Assembly (NCBI GenBank): GCA_947179155.2
Contig: OX359275.1
Span: forward strand, 42,979,411 to 43,043,410
Reading direction: 5' to 3'
Origin: Hedera helix
Taxonomy: Eukaryota > Streptophyta > Magnoliopsida > Apiales > Araliaceae
Length of the DNA stretch: 64,000 bases
The notes beneath the pieces were generated by a model. The model did no database searches. It was given only the letters and a program-made list of their open reading frames with translations, and had not been told where the DNA came from. Shown here piece after piece: positions 10,867-23,712 of this stretch; the first letter of the stretch is position 1, and every line of letters starts with the position of its first letter. A program made the translations under genes and the position numbers.

Positions 10867-12328
10867 GCCCGCCCGAATAACATCTACTATACCTCTGCTT
10901 GCGTTAAGGTAATTCTTTTTCCATTTTTTTTTTGTAATTCGTGAAAAAAGATAGTTTTGTCTACGAGGATGCATTTATTTTTGTGACATAATTTAACATT
11001 CCAATTTTGTGCTTGTGCTGCAGGCGGTTAGGTTAATTACAATATTTTACTAGTCAAATTTACTTTCGAATTAAGGAATCATATTGGGTAAAAATTCCTT
11101 TAGTTACTTTTGTGCTAGACATGGTTGGTCAATATGCTGATATCATATACATACCTTTTGTTTATAGAATGCACTTATACTGCACCTCAGAAGTGGATGA
11201 GAGGCAAAGGACGTGTGACTATCCAATTTGGTTGCTGTTATAATTATGCACAAGTTTGTCTTACTTTGCTGCCTCTATTATGTTCATACTTGACTGAATT
11301 ATATCTTAGTGGATAAGATACCTAATTATGATGCTTGACTGAGAATGCTTGAATGAAAATGGGAGTGCAACATAGAGAATGCCTTAAAATTTCAGTGACT
11401 GATCGCAGGATAAATATGGTAACCCACTAGGCATCCTCAAGAATGAACTTGTAGATCCCATTCCTCATCTTTTCAAGGTTATCATCCGGCGGTTCGTCAG
11501 ATGGCATGTTCATCCTGCTAGCTGTGTACGTGATAGTTGTATTGTAAATATTTACAATGAATGGGACTGCATACCGCCTCATATTGACAATCATGATTTT
11601 GTCCGGCCTTTCTGTACCGTGTCGTTTCTTAGTGAGTGCAATATGGTTTTTGGATCAAACTTGAAGGTTGTGGGTGCTGGTGAATTTGATGGTCCTATAC
11701 CAATTCCCCTGTCGGTGGGGACGTGGGGTGAGTATGTCATGATTAATAAGTTCAATGCATTCCTTGTCCTTACTGGTTCTGGAGCTTTTCCTATACAATA
11801 GACCCTTTAATAAATAATTCTTATTCATAATAATTTTTCAAGCAACCTACTTTGTTCCATTTGTTATGCAAAATTAATAATTTTGAAGAAAGTTATTGTA
11901 TTACTTATAAGAATGAAAATACATATTACAATATATATTAGGCATTTATTTATATATTTTCTTTAGATAAAAGTAGATGTTTTGTTAGACAAAAGAGAGT
12001 ACAATAAGGGAGGACAAAGAGTCCTCCAAAAAAACAAGTTGAAAAATTAAAAATTAATAATAATGAAGCACATTCCTCTAATTTTTATGAACATCTGAAA
12101 TAGCATTTATTTATAAATTTCTTAGTGATACTTAATGGATCAAGTTTTATTTTATAAATTGATTACACAGATGTACAACTAGTGCATTCTTAACATAAGT
12201 TTGGTTATACAACAAGTACTAAAACATAGACAAGGAAAAGAAGGTAAAATTAAGCTATTCTTAAAATGCTATAAAGAGTTTGTTCGTGTTTTCATACATT
12301 TTATTAAGCGTTGTACAAAAACTAATAC

Positions 12329-12541
12329 TACCTCTGATCCGTAAAAGGAGTCCTATTTGCATATTTTAAGGCTATATTTTTGTTCCATGTAATACCTAAA
12401 TTTATCTAGTGTTTAGTTTAGTATTAATGACATGACGATTAAATTGTGATGGTAAACTTGAGGATATTTTATCATTTTAAACTACCATCAAAAGAATTGT
12501 GGGGAACAAAATAGCAAATGAGACTCTTATTGTGGAAAGTA
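12329..12541. mobile_element. Stowaway-like MITE in a pseudogene intron
   Basis: Left TACTACCTCTGATCCGTAAA...AGTCCTATTTGC pairs imperfectly with the reverse complement of the right end (TTACTTTCCACAATAAGAGT...CTCATTTGC). It sits in the intron between the 11409 and 12795 exons. Confidence 0.5.
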
Positions 12542-13093
12542 ATATATTTAAAAGATATTTATAGAATCTTCTTTTGTTTGTGTTGGTGTATATGGAATTT
12601 TTTTTTATCATTAAATATACAACTAAAACTTCTAAATAAAACTTTTAATAATAAATAAATTTTCAATCTTTATGAGATAAGAGGGTCAACTATACTCTAT
12701 GTATGATTTATTAAATTTAATGTTTTATTATCATGTCATGTCTGAGAAAACAAATAGTTCAAGTGGTTTTCTGATTGCGTTAGCTTTTTTCCAGATCTGT
12801 TCTTGTCTTAAATGGAAACGGGGCTGACATGGCTAAGCACTGTGTTCCAGCTGTTCCTACTAAAAGGTATTAATTGAAATTTGAAACTCATTTGATGGTA
12901 GTGTTGACTACTGTTTTTAGTCTTAGAATGATGATTTGTTGTTATTATATATTTGCTTGAACTTATGGATTCAATTTTTTATAGTTACATAGGATATCAA
13001 TTACATTTAGGAAAATGGATTAATCCAAATGGCCAGAAGGATTTGTTCCTGAACCTGATTAGCAAGGACTCCAGCCGCTTCCCTATGAAGTAG

Positions 13094-14141
13094 ACACATA
13101 AAAGCATTCAAATATTTCAAAATAAAACCATCCTGTAAACAGGCAGGCAGCAAGAAGGGAGGGTAACAGAGACAAAATGAAAGGACTGGGATTGTTAGGT
13201 CCAGCGCCTTGGTTATTTTTTCAAATTTGAGAAGGCCCTATGAATAGGCGGTAAGTATATGGATAATTTATGGATATTAAGTGGTTATTTTCAGACGTGT
13301 GCAACCTGGCCTGTCAACCTTTCATCACCAAGACTGCAGATTGTTAGTTGCTGTGATGGTGCAGTCATCTATCTACCTGAGAATTTCTTTTATTGGGTTT
13401 TGTTCATTTTTGTCTAATTGGACGAGATTGATGCACACAGATGGTTCAACTGCTCTGTATTTATATCCTTACAAGAACTTTTGATGTGTGGTGACTTGAA
13501 TCAATGCAAGAGAGCTAGTGTTGGTTAAAATCTTGGAGTGTCTGATGGGGTGTTGTGCTGGTAGGTGAAGATGATTCTAAACTCAGATAAGACTTCAGGC
13601 ATGCTTGATACTGTTGATTTCACATTCTGATGAACCAGGATTGAGCTGGTATGTTTAAGAGCATAACTGAAATTACAATAAGATTTCAGGCATGCTCTGT
13701 ACTGTTGATTTCACATTCTGTTGAACCGGGATTGGTCAGGTATGTATAAGAGCATAACTGAAAATACTACTAGCTTGCAGCGAAATCCCTTTTCATGATT
13801 CGATTTGCTAGTTTACGCACTGCCCTCGTTATTGCAATATAGCTTGTTTAGCAACATATTGGTGTTGCAAAAGAATTGTAGGAATGCAGTTTGTATAATT
13901 TTCTACCCTTAGGTGACATTGGTGAATCCCCTTTGTATATGGCAAATTAATTTATTTGTCTGTGTAAAGAGTTTTGACGTCGGATTTGGGATTTTGAAAT
14001 TCATCAATTTCTCTCTTTTGGTTACCAGAGTATAACCGAGTAGTTTTATGCAGAATTGGGTGCAATTCTTTCAGTTTTAATTTTCTCTTTTAATTTCCTC
14101 TTTCCTTTGTTGCTCAATCCATTGTATATATACTTTATTAA
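13094..14141. other. Gene-free region downstream of the ALKBH9 pseudogene
   Basis: Probably includes the former 3' UTR. A short direct repeat about 'CAGGCATGCT...TACTGTTGATTTCACATTCTG' occurs at about 13588-13630 and 13686-13724. The open frame at 13281-13484 has no recognisable domain. Confidence 0.5.
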
Positions 14142-14384
14142 CTACCCTTCCGTTTTAATTTATAAAATTATTATTGATTTTTTAAAAGTTAATTTTAAAT
14201 ATTTTTAAACGCAAAATTGACTAAATTTATTTAATGCATGTCAATACAAATATGAATATCATAAACTATTTAAAAAATATTACTAATTGTAAAATTTTAA
14301 ATGAATTATAATAATTTTAAATTTAAAAATATTTTAAATAATTTTTATAAAATTAATGATGATGTTATAATTCGGCATATAGAT
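14142..14384. mobile_element. Stowaway-like MITE
   Basis: Left CTACCCTTCCGTTTTAATTT and right ...TTATAATTCGGCATATAG are degenerate inverted repeats around an AT-rich core, the usual Stowaway layout. Confidence 0.5.
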
Positions 14385-14852
14385 AATATTTGATTATTCC
14401 CCGGCTTCCATTATCACTTATTAAACACCCAGAGGAGTTGATGTGTAGTGGTATAGAAAGATAAATAGCTTCAATCGTAGAACAGCCCATAGTAACAGTC
14501 TTTATTGAGTTTTAAAATGGACGGAATAGGAAAAAAATAGATGAAAAACTTACATTTTTTAATCAATTTTTGTTATCGAGTTTTTTAATAAAGGGCAAAA
14601 AAAATTAATTGTCAAACTTTTTTGTTAAAAAATGTACGGATTTGGATGAAAAATTAAATAATATAAAATTATCTTTTATAATTTTTATTATATCTTTTAG
14701 ATTATAAGCATAATAAAATTAATATAAAGGCAATTTAATAGTTTAAATGTGAACTTGAGCTTTTTTTTTCTTCATAAACTTAATAACAATATGAAAGATT
14801 AACACGGTCTTTTTTATTGCATTTGTGAGATCAAGAGGTCTTTGATCTCGTC

Positions 14853-15017
14853 ATGGTAGCGCCCACCGTGACCAGAGGCAGCACAACGCGATCCATGGCC
14901 AGCTTCTTAGAGGGACTATGCTTAACCAGAGGCAGCACTATGCGCTCCATGGCCAGTTTCTTAGAGGGACTACGGCCTTTTAAAGCACAGAAATTTGAGG
15001 CAATAACATATCTATGA
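14853..15017 (+). other. Small ORF (54 aa) with an internal 18-codon duplication
   Basis: ATG at 14853, TGA at 15015-15017. A 54-bp tandem duplication (starting 14871 and 14925) gives two copies of T-R-G-S-T-x-R-S-M-A-S-F-L-E-G-L in one frame. The stretch is more GC-rich than its surroundings. I recognise no homologue and there is no clear promoter. It may be a fragment of a lost gene rather than a real gene. Confidence 0.3.
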
Positions 15018-16268
15018 TACCCTTAGATGTTCTAGAGCGCATTACATTGATGTATTCTTTTCTTTTTCCGTCTTAAACTCAGAAACAGAGCGTAAGAAAA
15101 AATTAACCTTGAGCAATAATTACATTCCCTCTTATTCTCTCTCCCGTACTTACACGCACACGTCCACTGACCAGTGAACGCATATGCAGCTATATATTCT
15201 GTTCACACTCATGACTCAACTATGTAAACTAAAATGGAAACTTGTATTTTTGGTAAAAGACCTTTTGGTCCTTTAAGTTTGTACTTGATTTTACTTTGCC
15301 CCCGGATGTTTCAATTCTCGATAATTTGTACCCATTCAGTTTTTAATTGGCCCATTTGACGTGTGCCGGGAGAATCTAATACATTTTCGACCAATTTATG
15401 TCACACCGACCATCACAATATTAGGAATCAAATTACGAGTAATTAAATTAAATATAGGTATCACATAGTATTTTTATTTGAATAAAGTAGTAATAATCAA
15501 AATAAAGATATTAAATAGTTCTTCTACCACCTCCTAGAATCCTTTTTACAAACATTTTATAAATCGTTCAATTCTTATTTTAAGTAGATAACTTATTTTC
15601 TATTTAAAGTTTAATAATTAATATGTTCTATGGTTTTGTAGTAGAATATATATTTAGGATTTCCTAGATAATACGCACGCTCCCTCCTCCCTATTACAGT
15701 TCTTCTTCTTAATTTGAACATCTATAATATTTAAATTCAAAGACTCCAAACTGAAATAACTAGTACTTGTGATATAAAATTTATCAAAAATTAGGTGATG
15801 GTGTGGAGTATAACCATGTTTCCATTAATTATGGGTGGTCATTTCTTGCACCATTAAAACCATATAAGTTTACCTCCAAATAAAATGATCAGCTCATTGC
15901 GCGCGACCCAAATCCATTTAACAGGCTATGATTACAAATCAGTGAAAGGGGATCATGCCATTGGTTTGGTGGACTAATGTACTAATAATGGAGAGAGAGA
16001 CCACATGCATACATAAACAGTCAAACAATTAGCTGCAGAAGTTGGTACAAAACATTTATCTATCAGGGATTCAAATGACAAATTATGGTCCTCTTAAAGA
16101 TTCAGTCAAATTGAAGCATTTAACAATGCAAACAAACTATTTGAACTTTAACTAGTAGCTGTTTGTTGTGGTCCAACCTTCAGATTCAGATTGCATATAT
16201 AGTAGCTAGAACATAAACCCTAAACGCATTAAATATGTGGGTCCACACTGAAGTCTAAAACTGAAAAA

Positions 16269-16272
<4 letters not shown>

Positions 16273-16300
<28 letters not shown>
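16273..16300. repeat. (AT)n microsatellite
   Basis: Perfect AT dinucleotide run. Confidence 0.9.
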
Positions 16301-16303
<3 letters not shown>

Positions 16304-16899
16304 GTACAGGCCAGAAATAAAAGCAAACCACTTGTTTTTCAGAGTTGCAGCATATATTAACATATCGTACGTGGGAATATCCATTCTGGGTAAGTTTTGC
16401 CGTTCTGGTACTTCACGCGAACCATACATATTACGTAAGTTTTGTTATATGTAATGAATCATGCAAGATAGATATAATGACCTATTGTAAAAATAGTAAT
16501 ATTATATACATGCATTTCTCTTATATATTTATGGTTTTAATTAAACCTAGGTGGGTAAAAGTTTCAATTATGCAGCTAGCTAGCTAGGGGTTAATTAATT
16601 TCCGTACGTCTCTATATATGTATATAAATTAAGCAAAGTATGGGGATTTTATTGAAAATAAACAAAATATGAATTGAAGAAGACGAAAGGATGATTACCC
16701 GAAAGAAAAGGGAGGAGGAGGGCAGGGACTTTTGTGAGGTAAGCGAAAAAAGCAGTTCAGAATTTAGGGATATAAAGAAGAAGGAGAATATCGGAGGACA
16801 GATTTGGAGCTTCATTTCATTTCACTGCCAAATCAATTAGCTAGCCCAACTTTTTATGCATCAAGACTAAGACTGACAGTTAAATTGAAATTAAAATTA

Positions 16900-16911
<12 letters not shown>

Positions 16912-16967
<56 letters not shown>
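16912..16967. repeat. Compound (AT)n(GA)n microsatellite
   Basis: AT run to 16940, then a GA run to about 16967. Confidence 0.9.
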
Positions 16968-16974
<7 letters not shown>

Positions 16975-18343
16975 CAGGAAATATAAATGCATGATAAGGA
17001 AAGGAAAATCTCATGATGGTGGATGGAGTACTAGTATATTATAGTGTCAAAATCAAAGAAATAACGCAATCTCAAAAGTTGAATTCTCTAGAGAGGCCGG
17101 GGAGCTAGACTACTAGACTGCAACAGTCAGGATTTTCTAGGACAAAAGGGGAATGAGACTGTTGCAGCATGAATTCAAGGAGGAATTTAAGTACTACTAC
17201 TACTTTTATTTATCAATCTTTAGTATATGTGGATATATATCTTTGTATGTTGAAGATAAGATAGAGAAGAGGATAACAAATAACGTTGAATTTATGTTAA
17301 ACTTCAAGTAATTAAATATTTTATATACATAATATTTAAATATAAAATTAAATATTACGTTAATCTTAATCATTAAAAAAAAATATGAGACGAATTTTAA
17401 TATTATGTCCCATTTTTTAATAATTAAAATAAATATAATGTTTGAATGTTATGTACTTATATTTATTCAAATATCAACTCTTTAAAATTAATTTAGTTGT
17501 AAATTAAGTGCATTATTTGGGATAAAAGATGATAATTTATTGGTAAAAATATTTTTTTACCCGACAAGTTCATGATACAAAATATATATTAAACTTAAGT
17601 CTCTTTTAAGTTTGAGAAATTGATATTTTTATAAAAATTTACTCACGTGAGTTGGATTTTATTTATTATTCATATAAAAAAATCTTATAAAAATATTAAT
17701 TCCCTTAAATTTTTCTCTTCTCTTGAATCCTTTTTCGGTCTCTCTCATGTGTATGCTAAATTGAATTATAATATTATAAGTTCTAAAAGAACAAAAAAAA
17801 AAGGTGGGAGGGGATACTACACGTACGTACGTAGCAATATATAGCCTTTACCATAATGATAATACTCTGCTAGAGACAGGAAAATAATTGGTCTTCGTGG
17901 AATATTTTGTAGACCTTAATTATATTTATATGGACAACACTCGCTACAAAAAAAAAAGTTATTGGTGACGGGAGCCAATATCCCGTCGAGAATGACCACA
18001 CTATCGACGGGTAGCCATTGTTAATGGGTTCCGTCGGATAATTTCATTTTCAAGTTGGTTGATGACGGAGGTTCGTCGCTAATAATTATACTACCGTCAG
18101 CAATGGAGTAGGATTTTGTATTCTTATACTCCCTGAGGGCCATAATAAAAAGATGTATATAAAAGATTGTCCAACTACTAGTTCATCGGATTTACTCTCC
18201 AAGATCATTCCTTTAATCTAAATGCAGCATTAGTTTATTTTGTTATTCTAAACTAATATATTTTTCTATTCAAAATTAATTTATTTTTGCTTTAGTGAAA
18301 TTTAGTATAAAATGTAATTTTCATTGATTAGATGCAGGGATGC

Positions 18344-18402
18344 TAACATGATTGAGATTCCAGTTGAAGTAGAAACACCAGATCATCACTATTACCATGT
18401 AA
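18344..18402 (+). other. Exon-like remnant inside the CACTA-like element
   Basis: GATTAGATGCAG|G and CAT|GTAAGAG look like an acceptor and a donor. They bound a clean frame reading D-A-N-M-I-E-I-P-V-E-V-E-T-P-D-H-H-Y-Y-H. I do not recognise it; it may be a captured host exon or a piece of a transposase gene. Confidence 0.3.
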
Positions 18403-18784
18403 GAGTTTAGCAATCTTTACTTTTATCTATTTATATATGTTATTCTATCTTTCAAATAGATTGCATTTGTAGTAAACAGTAAGGTTTTGATTGTTTTCCT
18501 TACCTATAGCTTGCATTTTTTATGTAAGAAGAATCTGAACCTATATGAGAGGGGGAAAAAAATCCCCCAAAAAAAGAAAGGGAAAATTGAATATAAATAA
18601 AGTTTGGAACATGTTAAAGTTAGGTATACATAATTGGTGTGTGTATCCAGCTTCCATAAAATGAGTGTAACTGTATAGCAGCTAAAACTAATGATGTAAA
18701 TTTTGTATATAGGACTGACTTTTTATCTATAAACATCACATTCTGTGAATATTTATACAATTTTTATAATATATATAATTTTAT

Positions 18785-18987
18785 TATTAGAATTATTGTT
18801 ATTATTAATACTATTTTGTTATTAGCTTATTTTAGGTAGGGTAGTATTGTATTTTTCCTTTTCCTTAATGTTGCCCTAGTTTTGCTTAGTTAAGGGTTAG
18901 CCTCTTTTTAATTTATTTTTTACTTGTAATTTAGTTTTTTCTTTTGAATGATAATCTCATATTATTTCTCTTTCAATTAATCTATCA
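18785..18987 (+). repeat. 5' LTR of the copia element
   Basis: 203 bp from TATTAG to TATCA. Differs from the 3' LTR at two sites (A/G near 18912 and T/C near 18937). Confidence 0.95.
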
Positions 18988-19000
18988 CGGTATCAAGAGC
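18988..19000 (+). promoter_or_regulatory. Primer-binding site
   Basis: CGGTATCAAGAGC directly after the LTR resembles the initiator-Met tRNA site TGGTATCAGAGC, with one extra A and one change. It would prime minus-strand cDNA synthesis. Confidence 0.75.
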
Positions 19001-19384
19001 AAGGTTTAATGGCATTCTCGGAATGGTTGTCCCTTTACTTTGTTACTGCGCACATGATTCTATTTAGTGGTCTGTGGTATTGGAATGGTCTCGGCTAGAT
19101 ATTGTTACCGAGCACATGATTTTACAGTTTGGGTCACCTATATGGCTTAGCATGGGTGATATTGATAATCTTTCCCTGAATGGTTTCGCGAGTTCCAACA
19201 AATTTTAATATTTCAAGGAATGCAAATGATTATGTGGATGTACAAGGATATGCAACTTTATTTGTTTTTTTTTTAACATTTTCTGGTGAGTCGCAGTTTT
19301 AGATTGGTGCTTAGCTAAATTTGGTTGTAGCTATTTTATTGGTTGATTTACTTTGGTGATATTTGTTTATTGTTGATTGACATC

Positions 19385-22300
19385 ATGACTGGTAATAAAG
19401 ATGATTCGTTGCAATCTATTAGTGTTAGGTTGGATGGTAAAAAAATTTCATATTGGAGTTATGTTATGAAAAATTTCTTAAAAGGAAAGAAGATGTGGGG
19501 ATATATTTCTGGAATTGTGTGTAAACCTGTAGATAAAAAGGATGGTAAATTTGTCGAAGAGTTTGAAACTTGGGAAATGAATAATTCGAAAATCTTAACT
19601 TGGATTAATAATTCTGTTGAACACTCCATTGGCATGCAATTGGTTAAATATGACACTTCAAAAGAGGTGTGAGATCATTTAGAGAGGTTATATACGCAAT
19701 CTAACTTTGTCAAAAAGTATCAGTTGGAAATTGAAATTCGTGCTCTTCAACAGAAAAACATGAGTGTTCAGGAGTTTTATTCTGCCATGACTGATCTTTG
19801 GGATCAATTAGCTCTCACGGAAACTTCTGAACTTCGTGTCTTTGCCCCGTATATTGCTTCTAGAGAAGAGCAACGATTGGTTCAGTTTTTAATGGCTCTT
19901 CGTGATGATTTTGAATCTTTACGTGGCAATATTTTGCACCGCATTCCCTTGCCATCTGTTGATTCAGTTGTTAGTGAATTGTTGGCTGAAGAAATGCGTC
20001 ATAAGTCCCACGCTGGGAAAGGAGTTCTTCCAATGACCACCACATCTGTTTTGGCTGTACCCAAACGTTCATCTTTCACCAAGCCTAATCCAAAGGCTGC
20101 AGATGATGCATGTAGCTATTGCAAGCAGTCAGGACATTGGAAGGCTCAATGCCCTCAACTGTTGAACAAAGGAGTGCAACCGCGATTTCAACGACCTAGG
20201 CATAATCAGTTCTCTCAAAATCAATTCACTCAATCATATCGTGGTCCTAAGCCTCCACAGCCTCGCACTGCTGCACCTATACCTCCATCTGACTATGCGG
20301 TGACTGGAGCATCCACTTCTGCTTCGCCTACGACGGACTCACTTACTGAACAATTTCAGAAGTTCCTTGCCTCGTCTCATGCTTTTGCTGCCTCAGGTTT
20401 GTCACCTCCAAATTCATCAGGTACATCTTCATCTATCTGGGTTTTGGATTCTGGAGCTTTTCACCATATGTCACCTGACACTTCTTGTTTTACATCTATT
20501 TCACCTACTAATGCTAAACATGTTGTTACTGCTGATGGTACATTAATGTCCTTAGCAGGAATTGGTTCTGTTGTCATATCTCACATGTCTCTTCCGCATG
20601 TTTATCATATTCCCAATCTTGCATTGAATCTTGTTTCTGTTAGTCAATTATGTGACTCTGGATATTTAGTCTTCTTTTCTTCCACTTCTTGTTGTGTGCA
20701 GGATCCTTACTCTCAGAAGCTGATTGGGATAGGCCGTAAGCGGGGAGGATTATATCTTTTGGATGAGCTGAAAGTACCATCTATTGTTGCTTCTACTGTT
20801 GACTTGCCTTCTTTTCGTTTGAGTCCTTCTTCGTTTAATTTTTATTTATGGCATTCTAGATTGGGACATGTTTCCTCTTCTCGTTTAAGATATTTGGCTT
20901 CTATAGGAGCTTTAGGAAATTTGTCATCTAATGATATTTCTGGTTGTAGTGGTTGTAAATTGGCAAAGTTTTCTGGTTTACCTTTTAATCGAAGTGTTTC
21001 TTATTCTGTTGCCCCATTTAATTTGATTCATTCTGATGCGTGGGGACCTGCTCCAACTTCCATAAAAGGAGGGTCTCGATATTATGTTTCTTTCATTGAT
21101 GATTATACTCGTTATTGTTGGGTATATCTTATGAAACAACGGTCTGATTTCTTAGGTATTTATTCTACATTTAGGGCCCTTGTAAAAACTCAACACTCAG
21201 ATGTGATTTGGGTGGGGAATATACTTCCACTAATTTTCGTGAATTGCTTGCTTTGGATGGGACTATACACCAAACTTCATGTACAGATACTCCTGAACAA
21301 AATGGTGTTGCTGAAAGAAAACATAAACATATTATAGAGACTGCTCGCTCTATATTGTTATATGCCTCTGTTCCTCCTGATTTTTGGGGGGAAGCAATTC
21401 TTACATCTGTTCATTCAATCAATCGGATTCCATCTTCTCACACATTAGGTTTGTCACCTTTTGAAAAGCTTTATGGTCATTCCCCTGATTATTCTTCTTT
21501 ACGAGTCTTTGGTTGTACATGTTTTGTTTTGCGACCTCATGTTGAACGGAGTAAGTTATCTTCTCGTTCAGCTATCTGTGTATTCTTAGGGTATGGGGAA
21601 GGTCAAAAAGGATATCGTTGCTTTGATCTGGTTACTCATAAACTATATGTTTCTCGTCATGTATTTTTCCTTGAACACATTCCCTTTTTCTCCATTCCTT
21701 CTAACTCTCATAACATGTCTACTGATCTTCTACATATTGACCCCTTCTCTGAAGATGCCGATAGAAACTCTACAGATTCTAGTACTTTTGTTCCTGATGC
21801 TGCCACTCCTCTCCTCCCCCATGTGGCACCCCAACCAGCTACTGAATTCGAGGATCCTGCTCCTCGTTATCCTCATCGTACACGTAAGTCAACTCAATTA
21901 CCTGATTTTGAGTATTCATCTTATTCTCCTGCCTTTGCCTCTTTTTTATCATCTATTCATCATCTTTCTGAGCCTCACTCTTATAAAGAGGCAGTTACTG
22001 ACCCACTTTGGCAGCATGCTATGGCTGAGGAACTTTCTGCTTAGCACAAGACAGATACTTGGAATTTTGTAACTTTACCACTAGGTAAACGTGCAATTGG
22101 TTCGCGTTGGGTATATAAAATCAAAACAAAATCTGATGGTTCAGTTGAGAGATATAAAGCTCGATTAGTCGCTAAAGGTTTTTCACAACAGTATGGTATA
22201 GATTATGAGGAGACTTTTGCATCAGTTGCAAAAATGACTACTGTTTGCGCTCTGATTGCTGTTGCCTCCATCCGTCAATGGCATATATCTCAAATGGATG

Positions 22301-23496
22301 TCAAGAATGCCTTCTTGAATGGTGATCTTCAAGAGGAAGTTTATATGACTCCACCTCCTGAAGTCAAACATAATCCTGGTGAAGTTTGCAAACTTAAAAA
22401 AGCTTTGTATGGTCTCAAACAAGCTCCACGATCTTGGTTTGAGAAATTTTACATTGTGCTCATCTCACTTGGTTTTACTTCCAGTAATCATGATTCTGCA
22501 CTTTTCCTTAAGCGTACTCCTGCTGGTATCATTATTCTTTCATTATATGTGGATGACATGATTATTGGTGATGATGTTGATGGAATTGCAACACTGAAGT
22601 CTGAATTAGCCTTTCGTTTTGAAATGGAAGATTTGGGGTCTCTACGTTATTTCTTGGGCATTGAGGTTGCTAGCTCTCCTAAAGGCTATCTTCTTTCACA
22701 GTCAAAATACACAACTAATATTATTGAACGAGCTCGTCTTACAAATACTAGAACCGTTGATACTCTACTTGAGCTTAATGTTCGGTATTCTACTTCAGAT
22801 GGCACACTTTTGACTGATCCTACCTTATATCGTACCATTGTTGGGAGTTTGGTATATCTCACCATTACATGCCCGGATATTGCCTATGTTGTTCATATTG
22901 TTAGCCCGTTTGTCACTTCTCCTACTACAGTTCATTGGGCAGTCGTTGTTCGTATCTTGCGATATCTTCGGGGTACTATTTTTCAGAGTTTATTGTTTCC
23001 ATCGACATCCTCTTTAGAACTGCGGGCATACTTTGATGCTAACTGGGCCAGTGACCCTTCAGATCGCAAATCTACCACTGGCTTTTGTATATTTCTTGGA
23101 GATTCTCTTATTTCTTGGAAGAGTAAGAAACAAAGTGTTGTTTCTCGCTCTTCTACAGAAGCAGAATATAGAGCGATGACTTCTACTACCACTGAAATCG
23201 TTTGGCTACGTTGGTTGCTTGCAGATATGGGTGTTCCTATATCCTCACCCATTCCTATGCATTGTGACAACAAAAGTGCTATTCAGATAGCTCACAATTC
23301 GGTTTTTCATGAGAGAACCAAGCACATTGAGATTGATTGTCATTTCACTCGTCATCACCAACAACATGACACTCTCACCTTGCCATTCATTTCTTCATCC
23401 TTACAGATTGCAGATTTGTTAACTAAGTCGCTTTCGCTTCCGCGTTTTCGTTTCTTGGTTGGCAAACTCTCGATGATTTCCACTGTTGCATCATGA
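19385..23496 (+). pseudogene. copia gag-pol polyprotein, broken
   Basis: Single polyprotein frame starting at ATG 19385 (M-T-G-N-K). In order: gag; zinc knuckle CSYCKQSGHWKAQC (20111-20152); aspartic protease WVLDSG (active Asp codon 20447); integrase with the LWHSRLGH...CSGC zinc motif and HSDAWGP, then GGEY and the Glu in NGVAERKHKH; reverse transcriptase with YVDD (22545-22556); RNase H with KSTTGFCIFLG and SSTEAEYRAM. Damage: TGA at 19670-19672 (a Trp position), a frameshift with a probable small loss near 21200 just before the integrase GGEY motif, and TAG at 22042-22044 before the reverse transcriptase. All catalytic motifs remain readable. Confidence 0.95.
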
Positions 23497-23501
23497 GTTT
23501 G

Positions 23502-23509
23502 TGGGGGGA
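23502..23509 (+). promoter_or_regulatory. Polypurine tract
   Basis: TGGGGGGA directly before the 3' LTR, the expected primer for plus-strand synthesis. Confidence 0.85.
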
Positions 23510-23712
23510 TATTAGAATTATTGTTATTATTAATACTATTTTGTTATTAGCTTATTTTAGGTAGGGTAGTATTGTATTTTTCCTTTTCCTTAATGTTGCC
23601 CTAGTTTTGCTTAGTTAAGGGTTAGCCTCTTTTTAGTTTATTTTTTACTTGTAATTTAGTTTCTTCTTTTGAATGATAATCTCATATTATTTCTCTTTCA
23701 ATTAATCTATCA
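23510..23712 (+). repeat. 3' LTR of the copia element
   Basis: 203 bp, same ends as the 5' LTR (TATTAG...TATCA), followed by the TSD TTTAT. Confidence 0.95.

Larger units (their letters stand above)
9610..13093 (+). pseudogene. ALKBH9-type RNA demethylase (AlkB homologue) pseudogene
   Basis: Relatives are Fe(II)/2-oxoglutarate dioxygenases that remove N6-methyl groups from adenosine in RNA. Exon-like pieces: leader to about 9687 (CAG|GTATCC donor); N-terminal pieces 9916-10127 and 10130-10440 (ending near N-I-L-D-C-L-E-L-H-T); 11168-11253 (QKWMRGKGRVTIQFGCCYNY); 11409-11719 (DPIPHLFK..., iron ligands H and D in PPHIDNHDF); 12795-12866 (SVLVLNGNGADMAKHC, distal His ligand); and 12993-13093 (RISITFRKMD with the 2-oxoglutarate arginines). 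Damage: frameshifts near 10130, 10345 and 10385; no GT after the expected exon end at 11719 (an AC|GT two bases on would add one residue); TAA at 13021-13023 directly after FRKMD; TAG at 13060-13062. Introns are kept, so this is a decayed duplicate and not a retrocopy. A truncated product ending at FRKMD cannot be excluded. Confidence 0.8.
15018..17940. other. Gene-free AT-rich region with microsatellites
   Basis: No supportable gene. It contains (AT)n at 16273-16300 and the compound (AT)n(GA)n at 16912-16967. A stretch near 15255-15400 (AAAGACCTTTTGGTCCTTT and following) looks like one end of a MITE whose partner I did not find. Confidence 0.5.
18785..23712 (+). mobile_element. Complete Ty1/copia LTR retrotransposon (4928 bp)
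   Basis: Two 203-bp LTRs, a tRNA-Met-type primer site and a polypurine tract enclose a gag-pol region in copia order (gag, protease, integrase, reverse transcriptase, RNase H). Perfect TTTAT duplications flank it at 18780-18784 and 23713-23717. The LTRs differ at only two positions, pointing to a fairly recent insertion. However, the polyprotein has two stops and one frameshift, so this copy cannot act alone. The ends are TA...CA instead of TG...CA in both LTRs. Confidence 0.95.

Noticed and set aside
21593..22072. Second-frame open frame within the copia element
   Set aside because: Shadow of the integrase/RT region; leucine-rich composition arises from frame-shifted reading.
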